Below are positions 54,912-63,855 of a stretch of 64,000 bases of DNA, piece after piece. The DNA is from a gamma proteobacterium symbiont of Ctena orbiculata. GTDB taxonomy: Bacteria > Pseudomonadota > Gammaproteobacteria > Chromatiales > Chromatiaceae. The DNA is taken from the NCBI GenBank assembly GCA_003058525.1, contig QBVD01000040.1:78279-142278 (forward strand), written 5' to 3'. The notes beneath the pieces were generated by a model. That model had not been told where the DNA came from. It saw only the letters and a program-made list of their open reading frames with translations, and did no database searches. The stretch's first letter is position 1; every line of letters begins with the position of its first letter. Both the position numbers and the translations under genes were made by a program.

Positions 54912-56141
54912 ATGGCGCCTCCAAGAAAGAAAGCTCAGGTAAAATCCCACCTCTATACCTGGGAGGGGATGGACAAAAAGGGCTCGCGTCTCACCGGCGA
55001 AAGCCGGGGGACCGATGTCAACATGGTCAAGGCGGATCTGCGCCGGCAAGGAGTAACCCCTCTCAAGGTTAGAAAAAAGGCCACATCCATCTTCAGTACC
55101 AAAAAGAAAATCACCGGCGCCGATGTCACGGTCTTCAGCCGGCAGCTAGCAACTATGATGTCGGCCGGTGTTCCCATGGTGCAGGCCTTCGATATCGTGG
55201 GACGGGGACACGAGAACCCCTCCATGCAGGAGCTGATCCTCACCATCAAGGCGGATGTGGAAGGCGGCACCGCCCTGGCTGATGCCTTGAAAAAGCACCC
55301 CCTGCATTTCGAGGATCTATTTGTCAACCTGGTGCGCGCGGGCGAACACGCTGGTGTGCTCGAGACCCTGCTCCACAAGATCGCCACCTACAAGGAAAAG
55401 ACGGAATCGATCAAGGGTAAAATTAAAAAAGCGATGTTCTACCCGGCTGCAATCATTGTTGCGGCAATTATAGTGACAACAATATTATTGATTTTCGTTA
55501 TCCCGCAGTTTGAGTCGCTTTTCTCAAATTTTGGCGCTGACCTGCCGGCATTCACCCAATTGGTTGTAAATCTGTCCCATTTTGTACGAGACTGGTGGTG
55601 GGCCATCCTGCTGGGCGTTATGATATTTGTCTATATATTTGCGAATACATGGAAACGCTCTAGAAAGTTCAGACATGCCGTCGATCGTACGCTGCTTAAA
55701 CTCCCTGTGATCGGCATGATTCTCAATAAATCGGCAATTGCACGCTTTTCCCGTACGCTCGCTACCATGTCGGCCGCCGGGGTACCCTTGGTTGAGGCCC
55801 TCGATTCCGTCGCCGGCGCGACAGGCAATGTCGTCTACAGCGATGCCGTGTTGCGCATGCGGGAAGACGTGGCCACCGGTCAATCTCTACAGCTGGCCAT
55901 GAAACAGCGCAACCTCTTCCCTAACATGGTGGTGCAGATGGTCTCCATCGGTGAGGAGTCCGGCGCATTGGATGATATGCTGAACAAGGTCGCCGACTTC
56001 TATGAGGAACAGGTGGACAACGCGGTCGATGCCATGAGCAGCCTGATGGAGCCCATAATCATGGTTGTATTGGGTACTCTGGTCGGGGGACTGGTCGTCG
56101 CCATGTACCTGCCGATTTTTAAGATGGGCTCGGCAATCTAA
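54912..56141 (+). CDS. pilC: Type IV pilus inner-membrane platform protein PilC
   Basis: 409 residues with two GspF domains: FSRQLATMMSAGVPMVQAFDIVGRGHENPSMQELI and FSRTLATMSAAGVPLVEALDSVAGATGNVVYSDAV, each followed by hydrophobic helices, plus the C-terminal LMEPIIMVVLGTLVGGLVVAMYLPIF. It links PilB to the growing pilus. Confidence 0.97.
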   Translation: MAPPRKKAQVKSHLYTWEGMDKKGSRLTGESRGTDVNMVKADLRRQGVTPLKVRKKATSIFSTKKKITGADVTVFSRQLATMMSAGVPMVQAFDIVGRGHENPSMQELILTIKADVEGGTALADALKKHPLHFEDLFVNLVRAGEHAGVLETLLHKIATYKEKTESIKGKIKKAMFYPAAIIVAAIIVTTILLIFVIPQFESLFSNFGADLPAFTQLVVNLSHFVRDWWWAILLGVMIFVYIFANTWKRSRKFRHAVDRTLLKLPVIGMILNKSAIARFSRTLATMSAAGVPLVEALDSVAGATGNVVYSDAVLRMREDVATGQSLQLAMKQRNLFPNMVVQMVSIGEESGALDDMLNKVADFYEEQVDNAVDAMSSLMEPIIMVVLGTLVGGLVVAMYLPIFKMGSAI

Positions 56142-56182
56142 TAGATACCTGTTTTTCAAACTAAAAAATATACTCAATAACC

Positions 56183-57055
56183 GTGGTTGTTATCGATTAC
56201 CTGCAGCAAAACAGCTGGGCTTACCTGCTGTTTACGTTATTAATCGGCCTCGCGGTTGGAAGCTTCCTCAATGTCGTCATTCTTCGTCTGCCGAAAATGA
56301 TGGAGAACCAATGGCGTAGTGACTGTGCCGAATTGAACGGCGAAAAGAACATTGCGTCTTCTGAGCTCTATAATCTCAGCCAACCCGCTTCCCACTGCCC
56401 CAATTGCCAACATAAGATCCGTTTCTGGGAGAACATCCCGGTCATTAGCTGGCTGCTACTGAGAGGTCGCTGCTCCAATTGTAAGGCTCCAATCAGTCCA
56501 AGATACCCGGTTATTGAAGCAATGACCGGTCTATTCTCCTTTGCTGTCGCCTACCATTTCGGCTTCACCTGGGCCACCCTGGCGGCACTCTTTCTGACCT
56601 GGGCCTTGATCGCCCTCAGTGTGATCGATTTCGATGTCCAGCTGCTTCCCGACAATATCACGCTCCCCTTTCTCTGGCTTGGCTTGCTGGTCAGTCTTGG
56701 AAACGTTTTTACCGATCCTCGCACTGCCCTCATCGGTGCTGCCGCCGGGTACCTCTCTCTATGGAGCGTCTACCAGCTCTTCAAGCGACTCACCGGCAAG
56801 GAGGGCATGGGGTATGGGGATTTCAAGCTACTAGCGATGCTCGGGGCCTGGCTGGGCTGGCACTATCTGCCGCAGATTATCCTGCTGTCGGCCCTGGTAG
56901 GCGCGGTCGTCGGTATTCTGCTGATCGTTGTACGCGGTCGTGATAGCAATATCCCCATCCCCTTCGGCCCATATCTGGCGGCCGCGGGCTGGATCAGCCT
57001 GATGTGGGGGGAACAGATCAACACGGCCTATCTGCACTGGTCCGGTATGATGTGA
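56183..57055 (+). CDS. pilD: Prepilin peptidase / N-methyltransferase PilD
   Basis: 290 residues starting with GTG. LAVGSFLNVVILRLPKMM opens the protein; the cytoplasmic zinc site is CPNCQHKIRFWENIPVISW and CSNCKAPISPRYP; the aspartyl-protease acids are in ALSVIDFDVQLLPD and GMGYGDFKLLAMLGAWLG. It cleaves prepilin leaders and methylates the new N-terminus. The stop overlaps the coaE start (TGATG). Confidence 0.96.
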   Translation: MVVIDYLQQNSWAYLLFTLLIGLAVGSFLNVVILRLPKMMENQWRSDCAELNGEKNIASSELYNLSQPASHCPNCQHKIRFWENIPVISWLLLRGRCSNCKAPISPRYPVIEAMTGLFSFAVAYHFGFTWATLAALFLTWALIALSVIDFDVQLLPDNITLPFLWLGLLVSLGNVFTDPRTALIGAAAGYLSLWSVYQLFKRLTGKEGMGYGDFKLLAMLGAWLGWHYLPQIILLSALVGAVVGILLIVVRGRDSNIPIPFGPYLAAAGWISLMWGEQINTAYLHWSGMM

Positions 57056-57651
57056 TGCTGGTGATTGCCCTGACAGGTGGCATCGGCAGCGGTAAGAGCG
57101 CTGTCTCCTCCCATCTGGAGTCATTGGGCGTACCGGTTATCGATGCCGATCAGCTCGCCCATCAGCTGGTCAAACCTGGTTCACCCGCACTACTGGAGAT
57201 TCAAGCCACTTTCGGAGAAGAGCTGGTGGATGGCAATGGGGTGCTGGACAGAGCAGCCTTGCGCAAGACCGTGTTCGACGATCCGCAACAACGCAGACGG
57301 CTGGAAGGTATCCTGCATCCCCGTATCAGGGAGGCAATGGAAGAGTGGCTTGCCAGGCAATCCGCCCCCTACGCCGTGCTGGTGATTCCACTCCTGTTTG
57401 AAACCGGTCAGACGTCACTTTCCGATCGGGTATTGGTGGTGGATTGCGACGAATCGCTGCAGATCGAACGGGTGCTCCAGCGTGACGAGATCTCCAGGGA
57501 ACAGATCCGACAGATCATGACCAGTCAGGTCGACCGTAAAACCCGCCTGCAGGGTGCGGACGATGTCATCGAAAACAACGGCAGCCTGAAAGCCCTGATC
57601 GAGGCCACCGAGCGGCTACACAGAAACTACCTTAAGATGGCAAACAGTTAA
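57055..57651 (+). CDS. coaE: Dephospho-CoA kinase
   Basis: 198 residues from the ATG at 57055, which overlaps the pilD stop. The P-loop IALTGGIGSGKSAVSSHLESLG is at the very start; VIDADQLAHQL and VLVIPLLFETG with the lid QRDEISREQIRQIMTSQ follow. It completes coenzyme A synthesis. The pilD-coaE pairing is widespread in gammaproteobacteria. The gene ends just before a family 2 element. Confidence 0.95.
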   Translation: MLVIALTGGIGSGKSAVSSHLESLGVPVIDADQLAHQLVKPGSPALLEIQATFGEELVDGNGVLDRAALRKTVFDDPQQRRRLEGILHPRIREAMEEWLARQSAPYAVLVIPLLFETGQTSLSDRVLVVDCDESLQIERVLQRDEISREQIRQIMTSQVDRKTRLQGADDVIENNGSLKALIEATERLHRNYLKMANS

Positions 57652-57658
57652 GACTATT

Positions 57659-58046
57659 GTCCGCAAATGAACGCGAATAAACGCAAATATTAAAAAACCA
57701 ATTATATGTGGTTACCATCATTCCCACGCTCCAGCGTAGGAATACAGAGATCAGCCAATCGGTAAGACAAGTTATGGGTTCCCACGGTGGACCGTGGGAA
57801 CCAGGGATGATGTGGGTGCTGATGCTCCCCCGGCTCCTCTCCCGCCAGGGGAGAAGGGAGCCAGTAGAAAACCAATTATTTGTGGTTACCATCTTCCCAC
57901 GCTCCAGCGTAGGAATACAGAGATCAGCAATCGCCAAGACAAGTTATGGGTTCCCACGGTGGACCGTGGGAACCAGGGAAAGGGAGCCAGTAGACGCAAT
58001 AAGATGCATTTTTGCTATTTGCGTTTATTCGCGTTCATTTGCGGAC
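57659..58046. mobile_element. Family 2 inverted-repeat element (388 bp)
   Basis: The ends are inverted copies of the 31-bp arm: GTCCGCAAATGAACGCGAAT opens at 57659 and its inverse ends at 58046. Inside, a block of about 115 bp occurs twice (57693-57808 and 57868-57979); each copy holds TTCCCACGCTCCAGCGTAGG and the perfect hairpin CCCACGGTGGACCGTGGG. A CTCCTCTCCCGCCAGGGGAG hairpin lies between. It fills the whole space between the convergent coaE and clpB and may serve as a two-way terminator. Confidence 0.85.
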
Positions 58047-58055
58047 TCATTAAAA

Positions 58056-60650
58056 TCAGGCCGCGCTGACCTGCGTCCGTTTGCTGAAGGTCAGCCCCTC
58101 ATCGTTGCTGTCCACCTCGATGGTATCCCCGGGCCCGAAGCGCCCTGCCAGGATCTCCTGGGCCAGCGGATTCTCGAGCTGCTGCCGGATCGCCCTTTTT
58201 AGCGGCCGCGCGCCATACACCGGATCGAAACCGGCCTCGCCTAGCCGGTCGAGGGCCGCATCGGTGATCACCAATCCCATCTCGTGATCCGACAGCCGCT
58301 TGTGCAGGTAGTCGATCTGGATTTTTGCAATGGCGCGGATCTGCTCGCTGGCCAGGGGGTGGAAGACCACGATCTCGTCCAGCCGGTTGATGAATTCGGG
58401 ACGGAAGTTCTGCCGAACCGTCTCCATCACCGCCGCCTTCATCTCCTGATAGTGTTCCTCACCGGATATCTCCTGGATTACCTGTGATCCCAGATTGGAG
58501 GTCATCACGATGACTGTATTGCGGAAATCCACTGTCCGCCCCTGCCCGTCGGTGAGACGGCCGTCATCGAGTACCTGAAGCAGCACGTTGAAGACATCGG
58601 GGTGGGCCTTCTCGACCTCGTCCAACAACACCACCGAATAGGGGCGACGGCGTATCGCCTCGGTCAGGTAGCCGCCCTCTTCATAACCGACATAGCCGGG
58701 GGGGGCGCCAATCAGTCGGGCCACCGAGTGTTTCTCCATAAACTCCGACATATCGATGCGCACCATCGCCTCTTCGGTATCGAAAAGAAACTCCGCCAGG
58801 GCCTTGCACAGTTCGGTCTTACCGACACCGGTGGGGCCGAGAAAAAGAAACGAGCCATTGGGCTGGTTGGGATCGGAGAGCCCGGCCCGGGAGCGACGTA
58901 TGGCATCGCTGACCGCGCGCACGCCCTCTTCCTGACCGATTACCCGTCTGCCAAGCTCCTCTTCCATACGCAGCAGTTTGTCCCGCTCCCCTTCCAGCAT
59001 CTTGGAAACCGGAATGCCGGTCCATTTGGCTACCACATCGGCGATCTCCTCTTCCGAGACCTTGTTGCGCAGCAGCTTCATCTCCTGCATCTCGGCCTGG
59101 GCCGCCATATCGAGCTGCCGCTCCAGTTCGGGAATGCGGCCATACTGCAACTCGGACATGCGTGTCAGGTCGCCGGCCCTGCGGGCCGTCTCGAGTTCCA
59201 GCCTGGCCTCTTCAAGGGACTCTTTGATATGCGTGGTACCCTGCAGCGCCGCCTTCTCCGACTTCCATATCTCTTCCAGATCGGAGAATTCCCGCTGCAG
59301 GCGATCGATATGCGCCTCCAGTTCCGCCAAGCGCTTCTTCGAGGCCTCGTCCGACTCCTTTTTGAGCGCTTCACGCTCTATCTTGAGCTGTATCAGGCGT
59401 CTTTCCAGCCGGTCCATCTCCTCCGGTTTGGAGTCGATCTCCATGCGGATCTGGGAGGCCGCCTCATCCACCAGATCGATGGCCTTGTCCGGCAGCTGGC
59501 GGTCGCTGATATAGCGGTGGGAAAGGGTTGCCGCCGCCACGATGGCGGGGTCGGTGACATCCACCCCGTGGTGGACCTCGTAGCGCTCCTTCAGACCGCG
59601 CAGAATAGCGATGGTATCTTCCACGCTGGGTTCCTCCACCATCACCTTTTGGAAACGGCGCTCCAGGGCGGCATCCTTCTCCAGATATTGGCGATACTCA
59701 TCCAGGGTGGTGGCCCCGACACAATGGAGTTCACCCCGTGCCAATGCGGGTTTCAACATATTTCCCGCATCCATGGAGCCTTCGGCCTTGCCTGCGCCGA
59801 CCATGGTATGCAGCTCGTCGATGAACAGAATGATCTGCCCCTCCTGCTTGGCCAAGTCGTTGAGCACCGCCTTGAGGCGCTCCTCGAATTCACCGCGGAA
59901 TTTGGCCCCGGCGATCAGGGCGCCCATATCGAGAGAGAGCAGCCGCTTGCTCTTCAGGCCCTCCGGCACCTCACCGTTGATGATGCGTTGCGCCAGCCCC
60001 TCCACGATGGCGGTCTTGCCCACACCGGGCTCGCCGATCAGAACCGGATTGTTCTTGGTACGACGCTGCAATACCTGAATGGTGCGACGAATCTCGTCGT
60101 CACGCCCGATGACGGGATCCAGCTTACCCTGCTCCGCGCGCTCCGTCAGATCGATGGTGTACCTCTCCAGCGCCTGGCGCTGATCCTCTGCATTCGGATC
60201 GTCCACATTCTGTCCGCCACGCAGTTTCTCGATACTCTGCTCCAGGGCGGCCTTGGATCCGCCTGCTGTACGCAGTATCTCTCCCAGCTCCCCCTTATCC
60301 TCCGCTGCAGCGAGCACGAACAGTTCACTGGAAATGTATTGGTCGTTACGTTGTTGTGCCAGCTTGTCGGTCTGGTTCAGCAGCCGTCCCAGGTCATTCG
60401 AGATATGCAGATCTCCCGCCGCACCCTCGACGCTGGACAGCCTTTCCATGGCGGCGCTCAGGCTCGAACGCAACTGGTTGACATTGACATCGGACTGGGT
60501 GAGCAGATGGCGGATAGTCCCCCCATCCTGATTGAGCAGGGCGATCATCAGGTGCACCGGCTCGATTAACTGATGGTCACGCCCGACTGCCAGGCTCTGT
60601 GCATCCGCCAGCGCCATCTGGAATTTACTGGTCAAACGGTCCATTCGCAT
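58056..60650 (-). CDS. clpB: ATP-dependent disaggregase ClpB
   Basis: 864 residues. The N domain opens with [21 protein letters not shown]; the first ATPase has [20 protein letters not shown] near residue 205, the middle coiled coil spans about 410-530, and the second has [22 protein letters not shown] near 605 and [28 protein letters not shown]. It rescues aggregated proteins with DnaK after heat stress. Clp proteolysis is excluded because the IGF/L loop for ClpP is absent. The last residues end just before the 57.7-kb repeat element. Confidence 0.98.
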   Translation of the reverse strand: MRMDRLTSKFQMALADAQSLAVGRDHQLIEPVHLMIALLNQDGGTIRHLLTQSDVNVNQLRSSLSAAMERLSSVEGAAGDLHISNDLGRLLNQTDKLAQQRNDQYISSELFVLAAAEDKGELGEILRTAGGSKAALEQSIEKLRGGQNVDDPNAEDQRQALERYTIDLTERAEQGKLDPVIGRDDEIRRTIQVLQRRTKNNPVLIGEPGVGKTAIVEGLAQRIINGEVPEGLKSKRLLSLDMGALIAGAKFRGEFEERLKAVLNDLAKQEGQIILFIDELHTMVGAGKAEGSMDAGNMLKPALARGELHCVGATTLDEYRQYLEKDAALERRFQKVMVEEPSVEDTIAILRGLKERYEVHHGVDVTDPAIVAAATLSHRYISDRQLPDKAIDLVDEAASQIRMEIDSKPEEMDRLERRLIQLKIEREALKKESDEASKKRLAELEAHIDRLQREFSDLEEIWKSEKAALQGTTHIKESLEEARLELETARRAGDLTRMSELQYGRIPELERQLDMAAQAEMQEMKLLRNKVSEEEIADVVAKWTGIPVSKMLEGERDKLLRMEEELGRRVIGQEEGVRAVSDAIRRSRAGLSDPNQPNGSFLFLGPTGVGKTELCKALAEFLFDTEEAMVRIDMSEFMEKHSVARLIGAPPGYVGYEEGGYLTEAIRRRPYSVVLLDEVEKAHPDVFNVLLQVLDDGRLTDGQGRTVDFRNTVIVMTSNLGSQVIQEISGEEHYQEMKAAVMETVRQNFRPEFINRLDEIVVFHPLASEQIRAIAKIQIDYLHKRLSDHEMGLVITDAALDRLGEAGFDPVYGARPLKRAIRQQLENPLAQEILAGRFGPGDTIEVDSNDEGLTFSKRTQVSAA

Positions 60651-60718
60651 GGGTAATACTCCGAAAAATTCTTAGATACCCAACAGATGGGGGAGAAACA
60701 CTGGTATTTCAACCTACT

Positions 60719-61184
60719 AAGTGTAGCTGGACGGTGTTAATAGTCCGCAAATGAACGCTAATTAAGGCAAATTTCTTGAATATAATACTCTATCCTCTTT
60801 CCCGTACTCATACATGGAAATACAGATATAAGGAAATTGGCGGGACAAAGTATAGATTCCCACGGTGGACCGTGGGAACCAGAGGAAACCTCTCTCCTCA
60901 CGCCTTGATTGGCGCTTTTTCAGGCCCAACAGAGCCCGCCAGATTAGTGTTAACAGGCCCTAGTAAGTGTAGCTGGACGGGGTAAATAGTCCGCAAATGA
61001 ACGCTATTGAACGCAAATTTTTAAGAAGATACTCTGCTCTCTTTTCCATACTCCTGTGTGGGAATGCAGATATCAGCGAGTAGTGGGACAAAGTATGGAT
61101 TCCCACGGTGGACCGTGGGAACCAGGGGACGCGCTAATAATGTATTTCGCACATATTTGCGTTCATTAGCGTTCATTTGCGGAC
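60719..61184. repeat. Tandemly duplicated family 2 element with a nested family 1 fragment
   Basis: A leader AAGTGTAGCTGGACGG and the arm GTCCGCAAATGAACGCTA occur twice, at 60719-60773 and 60964-61020; one right arm closes the array at 61155-61184. Each unit also has a TTCCCACGGTGGACCGTGGG hairpin (60857-60878 and 61100-61121). The first unit carries a family 1 MITE end (60885-60962) in its distal half. The array fills most of the 552-bp gap between clpB and purE; no gene is seen in it. Promoter elements for clpB must lie near 60660-60720. Confidence 0.82.
60885..60962. repeat. Family 1 MITE fragment (right half)
   Basis: CCTCTCTCCTCACGCCTTGA through GGCGCTTTTTCAGGCCCAAC to the closing TTAACAGGCCCTA matches the right part of the element at 10407-10728 with a deletion in the middle. 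The left half is missing. It sits between the duplicated leaders of the surrounding family 2 array. Confidence 0.78.
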
Positions 61185-61202
61185 TTTTTATACTAGGCAG
61201 TA

Positions 61203-61703
61203 TTAGCCACCTTGTTGCTTCGCCATCGCCTCGACCTTGGACATCACCATCGCTTCGAGGGCCTGCTTGAAGTCGATGATGCGTTGGCGCAGCTCGGGCT
61301 GAGCGGTGCTGAGAATCTGTGCCGCCAGGATACCGGCATTGCGTGCGCCATTGATGGCGACGGTGGCAACCGGCACACCCGGCGGCATCTGCACGATGGA
61401 GAGCAGTGAATCCTCGCCGCTCAGGGTGGAGGTCTTCACCGGTACGCCAACGACCGGTAGTGGTGAGATAGCAGCCACCATGCCCGGGAGATGGGCAGCG
61501 CCGCCCGCACCGGCAATGACCACCTGCAGACCCCGGTCTGCCGCCTGTTGGGCATAGTCATAAAGTCTGTCAGGTGTGCGATGCGCCGAAACGATGGTCA
61601 TCTCATAGGGTACCTGCAGCTCCTGCAGAACCTTCGCCGCCTCCTGCATGACGGGAAGATCGGAATCGCTTCCCATGATTATGCCCACAACTGGTTGGTT
61701 CAT
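61203..61703 (-). CDS. purE: N5-carboxyaminoimidazole ribonucleotide mutase
   Basis: 166 residues, class I PurE. VGIIMGSDSDLPVMQEA, VSAHRTPDRLYDYAQQA and VIAGAGGAAHLPGMVAAISPLPVVGVPV are all present with the catalytic His. It rearranges N5-CAIR to CAIR. It overlaps the purK end by four bases and is translated after purK, the reverse of the common purE-purK order. Confidence 0.97.
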   Translation of the reverse strand: MNQPVVGIIMGSDSDLPVMQEAAKVLQELQVPYEMTIVSAHRTPDRLYDYAQQAADRGLQVVIAGAGGAAHLPGMVAAISPLPVVGVPVKTSTLSGEDSLLSIVQMPPGVPVATVAINGARNAGILAAQILSTAQPELRQRIIDFKQALEAMVMSKVEAMAKQQGG

Positions 61704-62860
61704 GGATGCTGTTCTCCGCTAATTTTAATCAGATCGCGCACACGCTCCGCTTTATTTCTGGCCGCATCGAGATCCGGATCAAGCACGGTGACATGCCCCA
61801 TCTTGCGGTAGGGTGTCACTTCCGCCTTACCATACAGATGCAGACAGACACCCTTTATCGACAGGGCCGCCGCCATATTCTCGATCACAGGCCTACCGTG
61901 GGCCACGCTATCACCGAGCAGATTGATCATCGCCGCAGGGGAAAGCAGGTCGGTGGCACCCAAGGGCAGACCCAATATGGCTCGCAGATGCTGTTCAAAC
62001 TGATCGGTGATACAGGCCTCGATAGTATGATGACCTGAGTTGTGGGTACGCGGAGCGATCTCATTGACCAATAGTTGGTCATTCCGGGTGAGAAACATCT
62101 CAACACCAAATACGCCCACCCCTTGCAGCGCATCGATGGTGCGCGTTGCCAGTGCCTCCGCCGCCGCGGCTATCTCGGCACTCACAGCAGCAGGGCAGAG
62201 CAGCAGATCGAGGACATTCTCACCCGGGCGAAAACACATCTCCACCGTGGGATAGGCAATGCACTCCCCTTCCTGGTTGCGGGCAACCATCACCGCCAGC
62301 TCCTTCTTGGCGTCCACGAATCGCTCCACCAATGATGCCACTGGCAGATGTTTGTCGAAATCCTCAGCAACCGGCATCACCGAGACACCGCGACCGTCAT
62401 AGCCTCCGCGACGCGCCTTTTGCACCAGCGGAAAGCCAAATGATTCAAAGGCTTGTAACTCGGGTTCCGGCATCTCCACAAACTCTGCCGTGGGAATGCC
62501 GTTGTGTGCCAGAAACTGCTTCTGCGACAGCTTGTCCTGCAACACCGAGAGCAAAGCGGGAGCAGGGTTGATGCGATGCCCCTCGCGCTCTAGCTGGATC
62601 AAGGTTTCTGTATCGATATTTTCCAGCTCGAATGTCACCACATCGCAGGATTCCGCCAGCTCGCGCAATTTTGCAGGATCGTGATATCCACCGATTATCT
62701 GATGCCCGGCAACCTGTCCTGCAGGGGAACCGGGATACGGGTCGAGGACCACGCAAGTACACCCCAGGCGCTTTGCCGCCTTGACCATCATGCGTCCCAG
62801 CTGTCCGCCGCCAATGAGGCCGATTCGAGCTACTGGGAATGGGAAACTGTCCTTCATCAC
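61700..62860 (-). CDS. purK: N5-carboxyaminoimidazole ribonucleotide synthase
   Basis: 386 residues of the ATP-grasp family: IGLIGGGQLGRMMVKAAKRLGCTCVVLDP, VTFELENIDTETL, ARRGGYDGRGVSVM and EMFLTRNDQLLVNEIAPRTHNSGHHTIEACITDQFEQHLRAI. It makes N5-CAIR from AIR, bicarbonate and ATP, the substrate for PurE. The start at the second Met (MKDSFPF) is equally acceptable. Confidence 0.97.
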   Translation of the reverse strand: MMKDSFPFPVARIGLIGGGQLGRMMVKAAKRLGCTCVVLDPYPGSPAGQVAGHQIIGGYHDPAKLRELAESCDVVTFELENIDTETLIQLEREGHRINPAPALLSVLQDKLSQKQFLAHNGIPTAEFVEMPEPELQAFESFGFPLVQKARRGGYDGRGVSVMPVAEDFDKHLPVASLVERFVDAKKELAVMVARNQEGECIAYPTVEMCFRPGENVLDLLLCPAAVSAEIAAAAEALATRTIDALQGVGVFGVEMFLTRNDQLLVNEIAPRTHNSGHHTIEACITDQFEQHLRAILGLPLGATDLLSPAAMINLLGDSVAHGRPVIENMAAALSIKGVCLHLYGKAEVTPYRKMGHVTVLDPDLDAARNKAERVRDLIKISGEQHP

Positions 62861-62969
62861 TTTCTACTAAAAAAGGTTGATTATCGCCAAGGGGGGAGAG
62901 TATACCCGGCAAACTGGAGGAATGCCTCTATGGATGTGAAATCCAAGGCATTTCACAACTCTATTGCCC

Positions 62970-63677
62970 TCATGTGGGTGAAATTTCCCGGTTGATCTTG
63001 CCGGTTATATCTGCAAACTCAAGTAACCCTTTCTCATCCAGCACCTCCACCCGGCTGCCATCCACATGGATCAATCCCTGATTGGAAAAATTGTGCAATA
63101 TGCGGGAGAAGGTCTCCGGTGTCACTGAAAGCCTGGAGGCAATTACCCCTTTCGGGGTCTGAAGCTCAAAACTGTTGTTGCTGTCTATCCCGGTTTGCCA
63201 TCTTTTCCATAGGAAACTGGCAACACGACAGCTGGCGCTCTGCAGGGTCAATTCATCAATCTCTCGAATCAGGTTCTTGAGACGATGACTCATATCACCC
63301 ATGAGTTTGAAGCAGGTGTCAATGGAACCCCGCAGTATCTCGAGAAACGGGGCGCTTTCGAAACTTAAAAGATAGGTATCGCCGATTGCAACGGCATTGA
63401 CAGGATATTCCGGGTGCTCACCAAACATCAGCGCCTCTGCGAAGGTCTGTCCCGGCGTAATAATCTCGATCACCTTTTCCTGCCCCTGCATGGAGAGGCG
63501 TGTCAGTTTCATCTGTCCCTGCAGCACCAGGAAAAAGTGGGTGGCCGGATCGCCCAATTGAAAAAAGAGCTGACCATCCCTGAGCCTTACCTGATGAGCC
63601 ATCTTTTTCACTTGTTCGAATTGACTATCATCCAGGTGAGCAAACAGATAACACCGCTTGAGATCAAAATACACCAT
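62970..63677 (-). CDS. Crp/Fnr family regulator, DNR-like
   Basis: 235 residues. A cyclic-nucleotide-binding-type beta-roll (HLDDSQFEQVKKMAHQVRLRDGQLFFQLGDPATHFFLVLQGQMKLTRLS), a dimerisation helix, and a Crp-type helix-turn-helix (TPKGVIASRLSVTPETFSRILHNFSNQGLIHVDGSRVEVLD). The N-terminal cysteines of true Fnr are missing, which suits the haem/NO-sensing DNR/NnrR group that regulates denitrification. No denitrification gene is in the window. Vfr-type binding at the site near 51701 is possible but unproven. Confidence 0.82.
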   Translation of the reverse strand: MVYFDLKRCYLFAHLDDSQFEQVKKMAHQVRLRDGQLFFQLGDPATHFFLVLQGQMKLTRLSMQGQEKVIEIITPGQTFAEALMFGEHPEYPVNAVAIGDTYLLSFESAPFLEILRGSIDTCFKLMGDMSHRLKNLIREIDELTLQSASCRVASFLWKRWQTGIDSNNSFELQTPKGVIASRLSVTPETFSRILHNFSNQGLIHVDGSRVEVLDEKGLLEFADITGKINREISPT

Positions 63678-63782
63678 CCGCCTCCGGCTGATTACACCTT
63701 ACTCAGGTTTTTTTATATCCCTAATGGATCAGTGTGAATACATGTCATGGCTCACTGCTGTCCCGTTAAGGATTAGAAAAGA

Positions 63783-63855
63783 GGCCTGATAATCAATTGT
63801 TTTTGTTACAATAGTTTCACCATAAAACATTGAAAAAACAAAAGATAATCAGGCC
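63783..63855 (+). promoter_or_regulatory. IS left-end leader with flanking inverted repeats
   Basis: GGCCTGATAATC (63783-63794) and GATAATCAGGCC (63844-63855) are inverted repeats with one mismatch; the second abuts the transposase ATG. The leader between is AT-rich and should hold the transposase promoter. A hairpin over the start codon could limit translation from outside transcripts. The exact IS terminus, probably a few tens of bases to the left, is not determined. Confidence 0.5.

Noticed and set aside
57693..57979. Possible CRISPR from twice-repeated hairpin block
   Set aside because: Only two copies of a 115-bp block, each internally palindromic; explained as family 2 element interior.
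58602..60569. 655-codon open frame opposite clpB
   Set aside because: It is exactly antisense to clpB, has no family resemblance and arises from the codon bias of the real gene.
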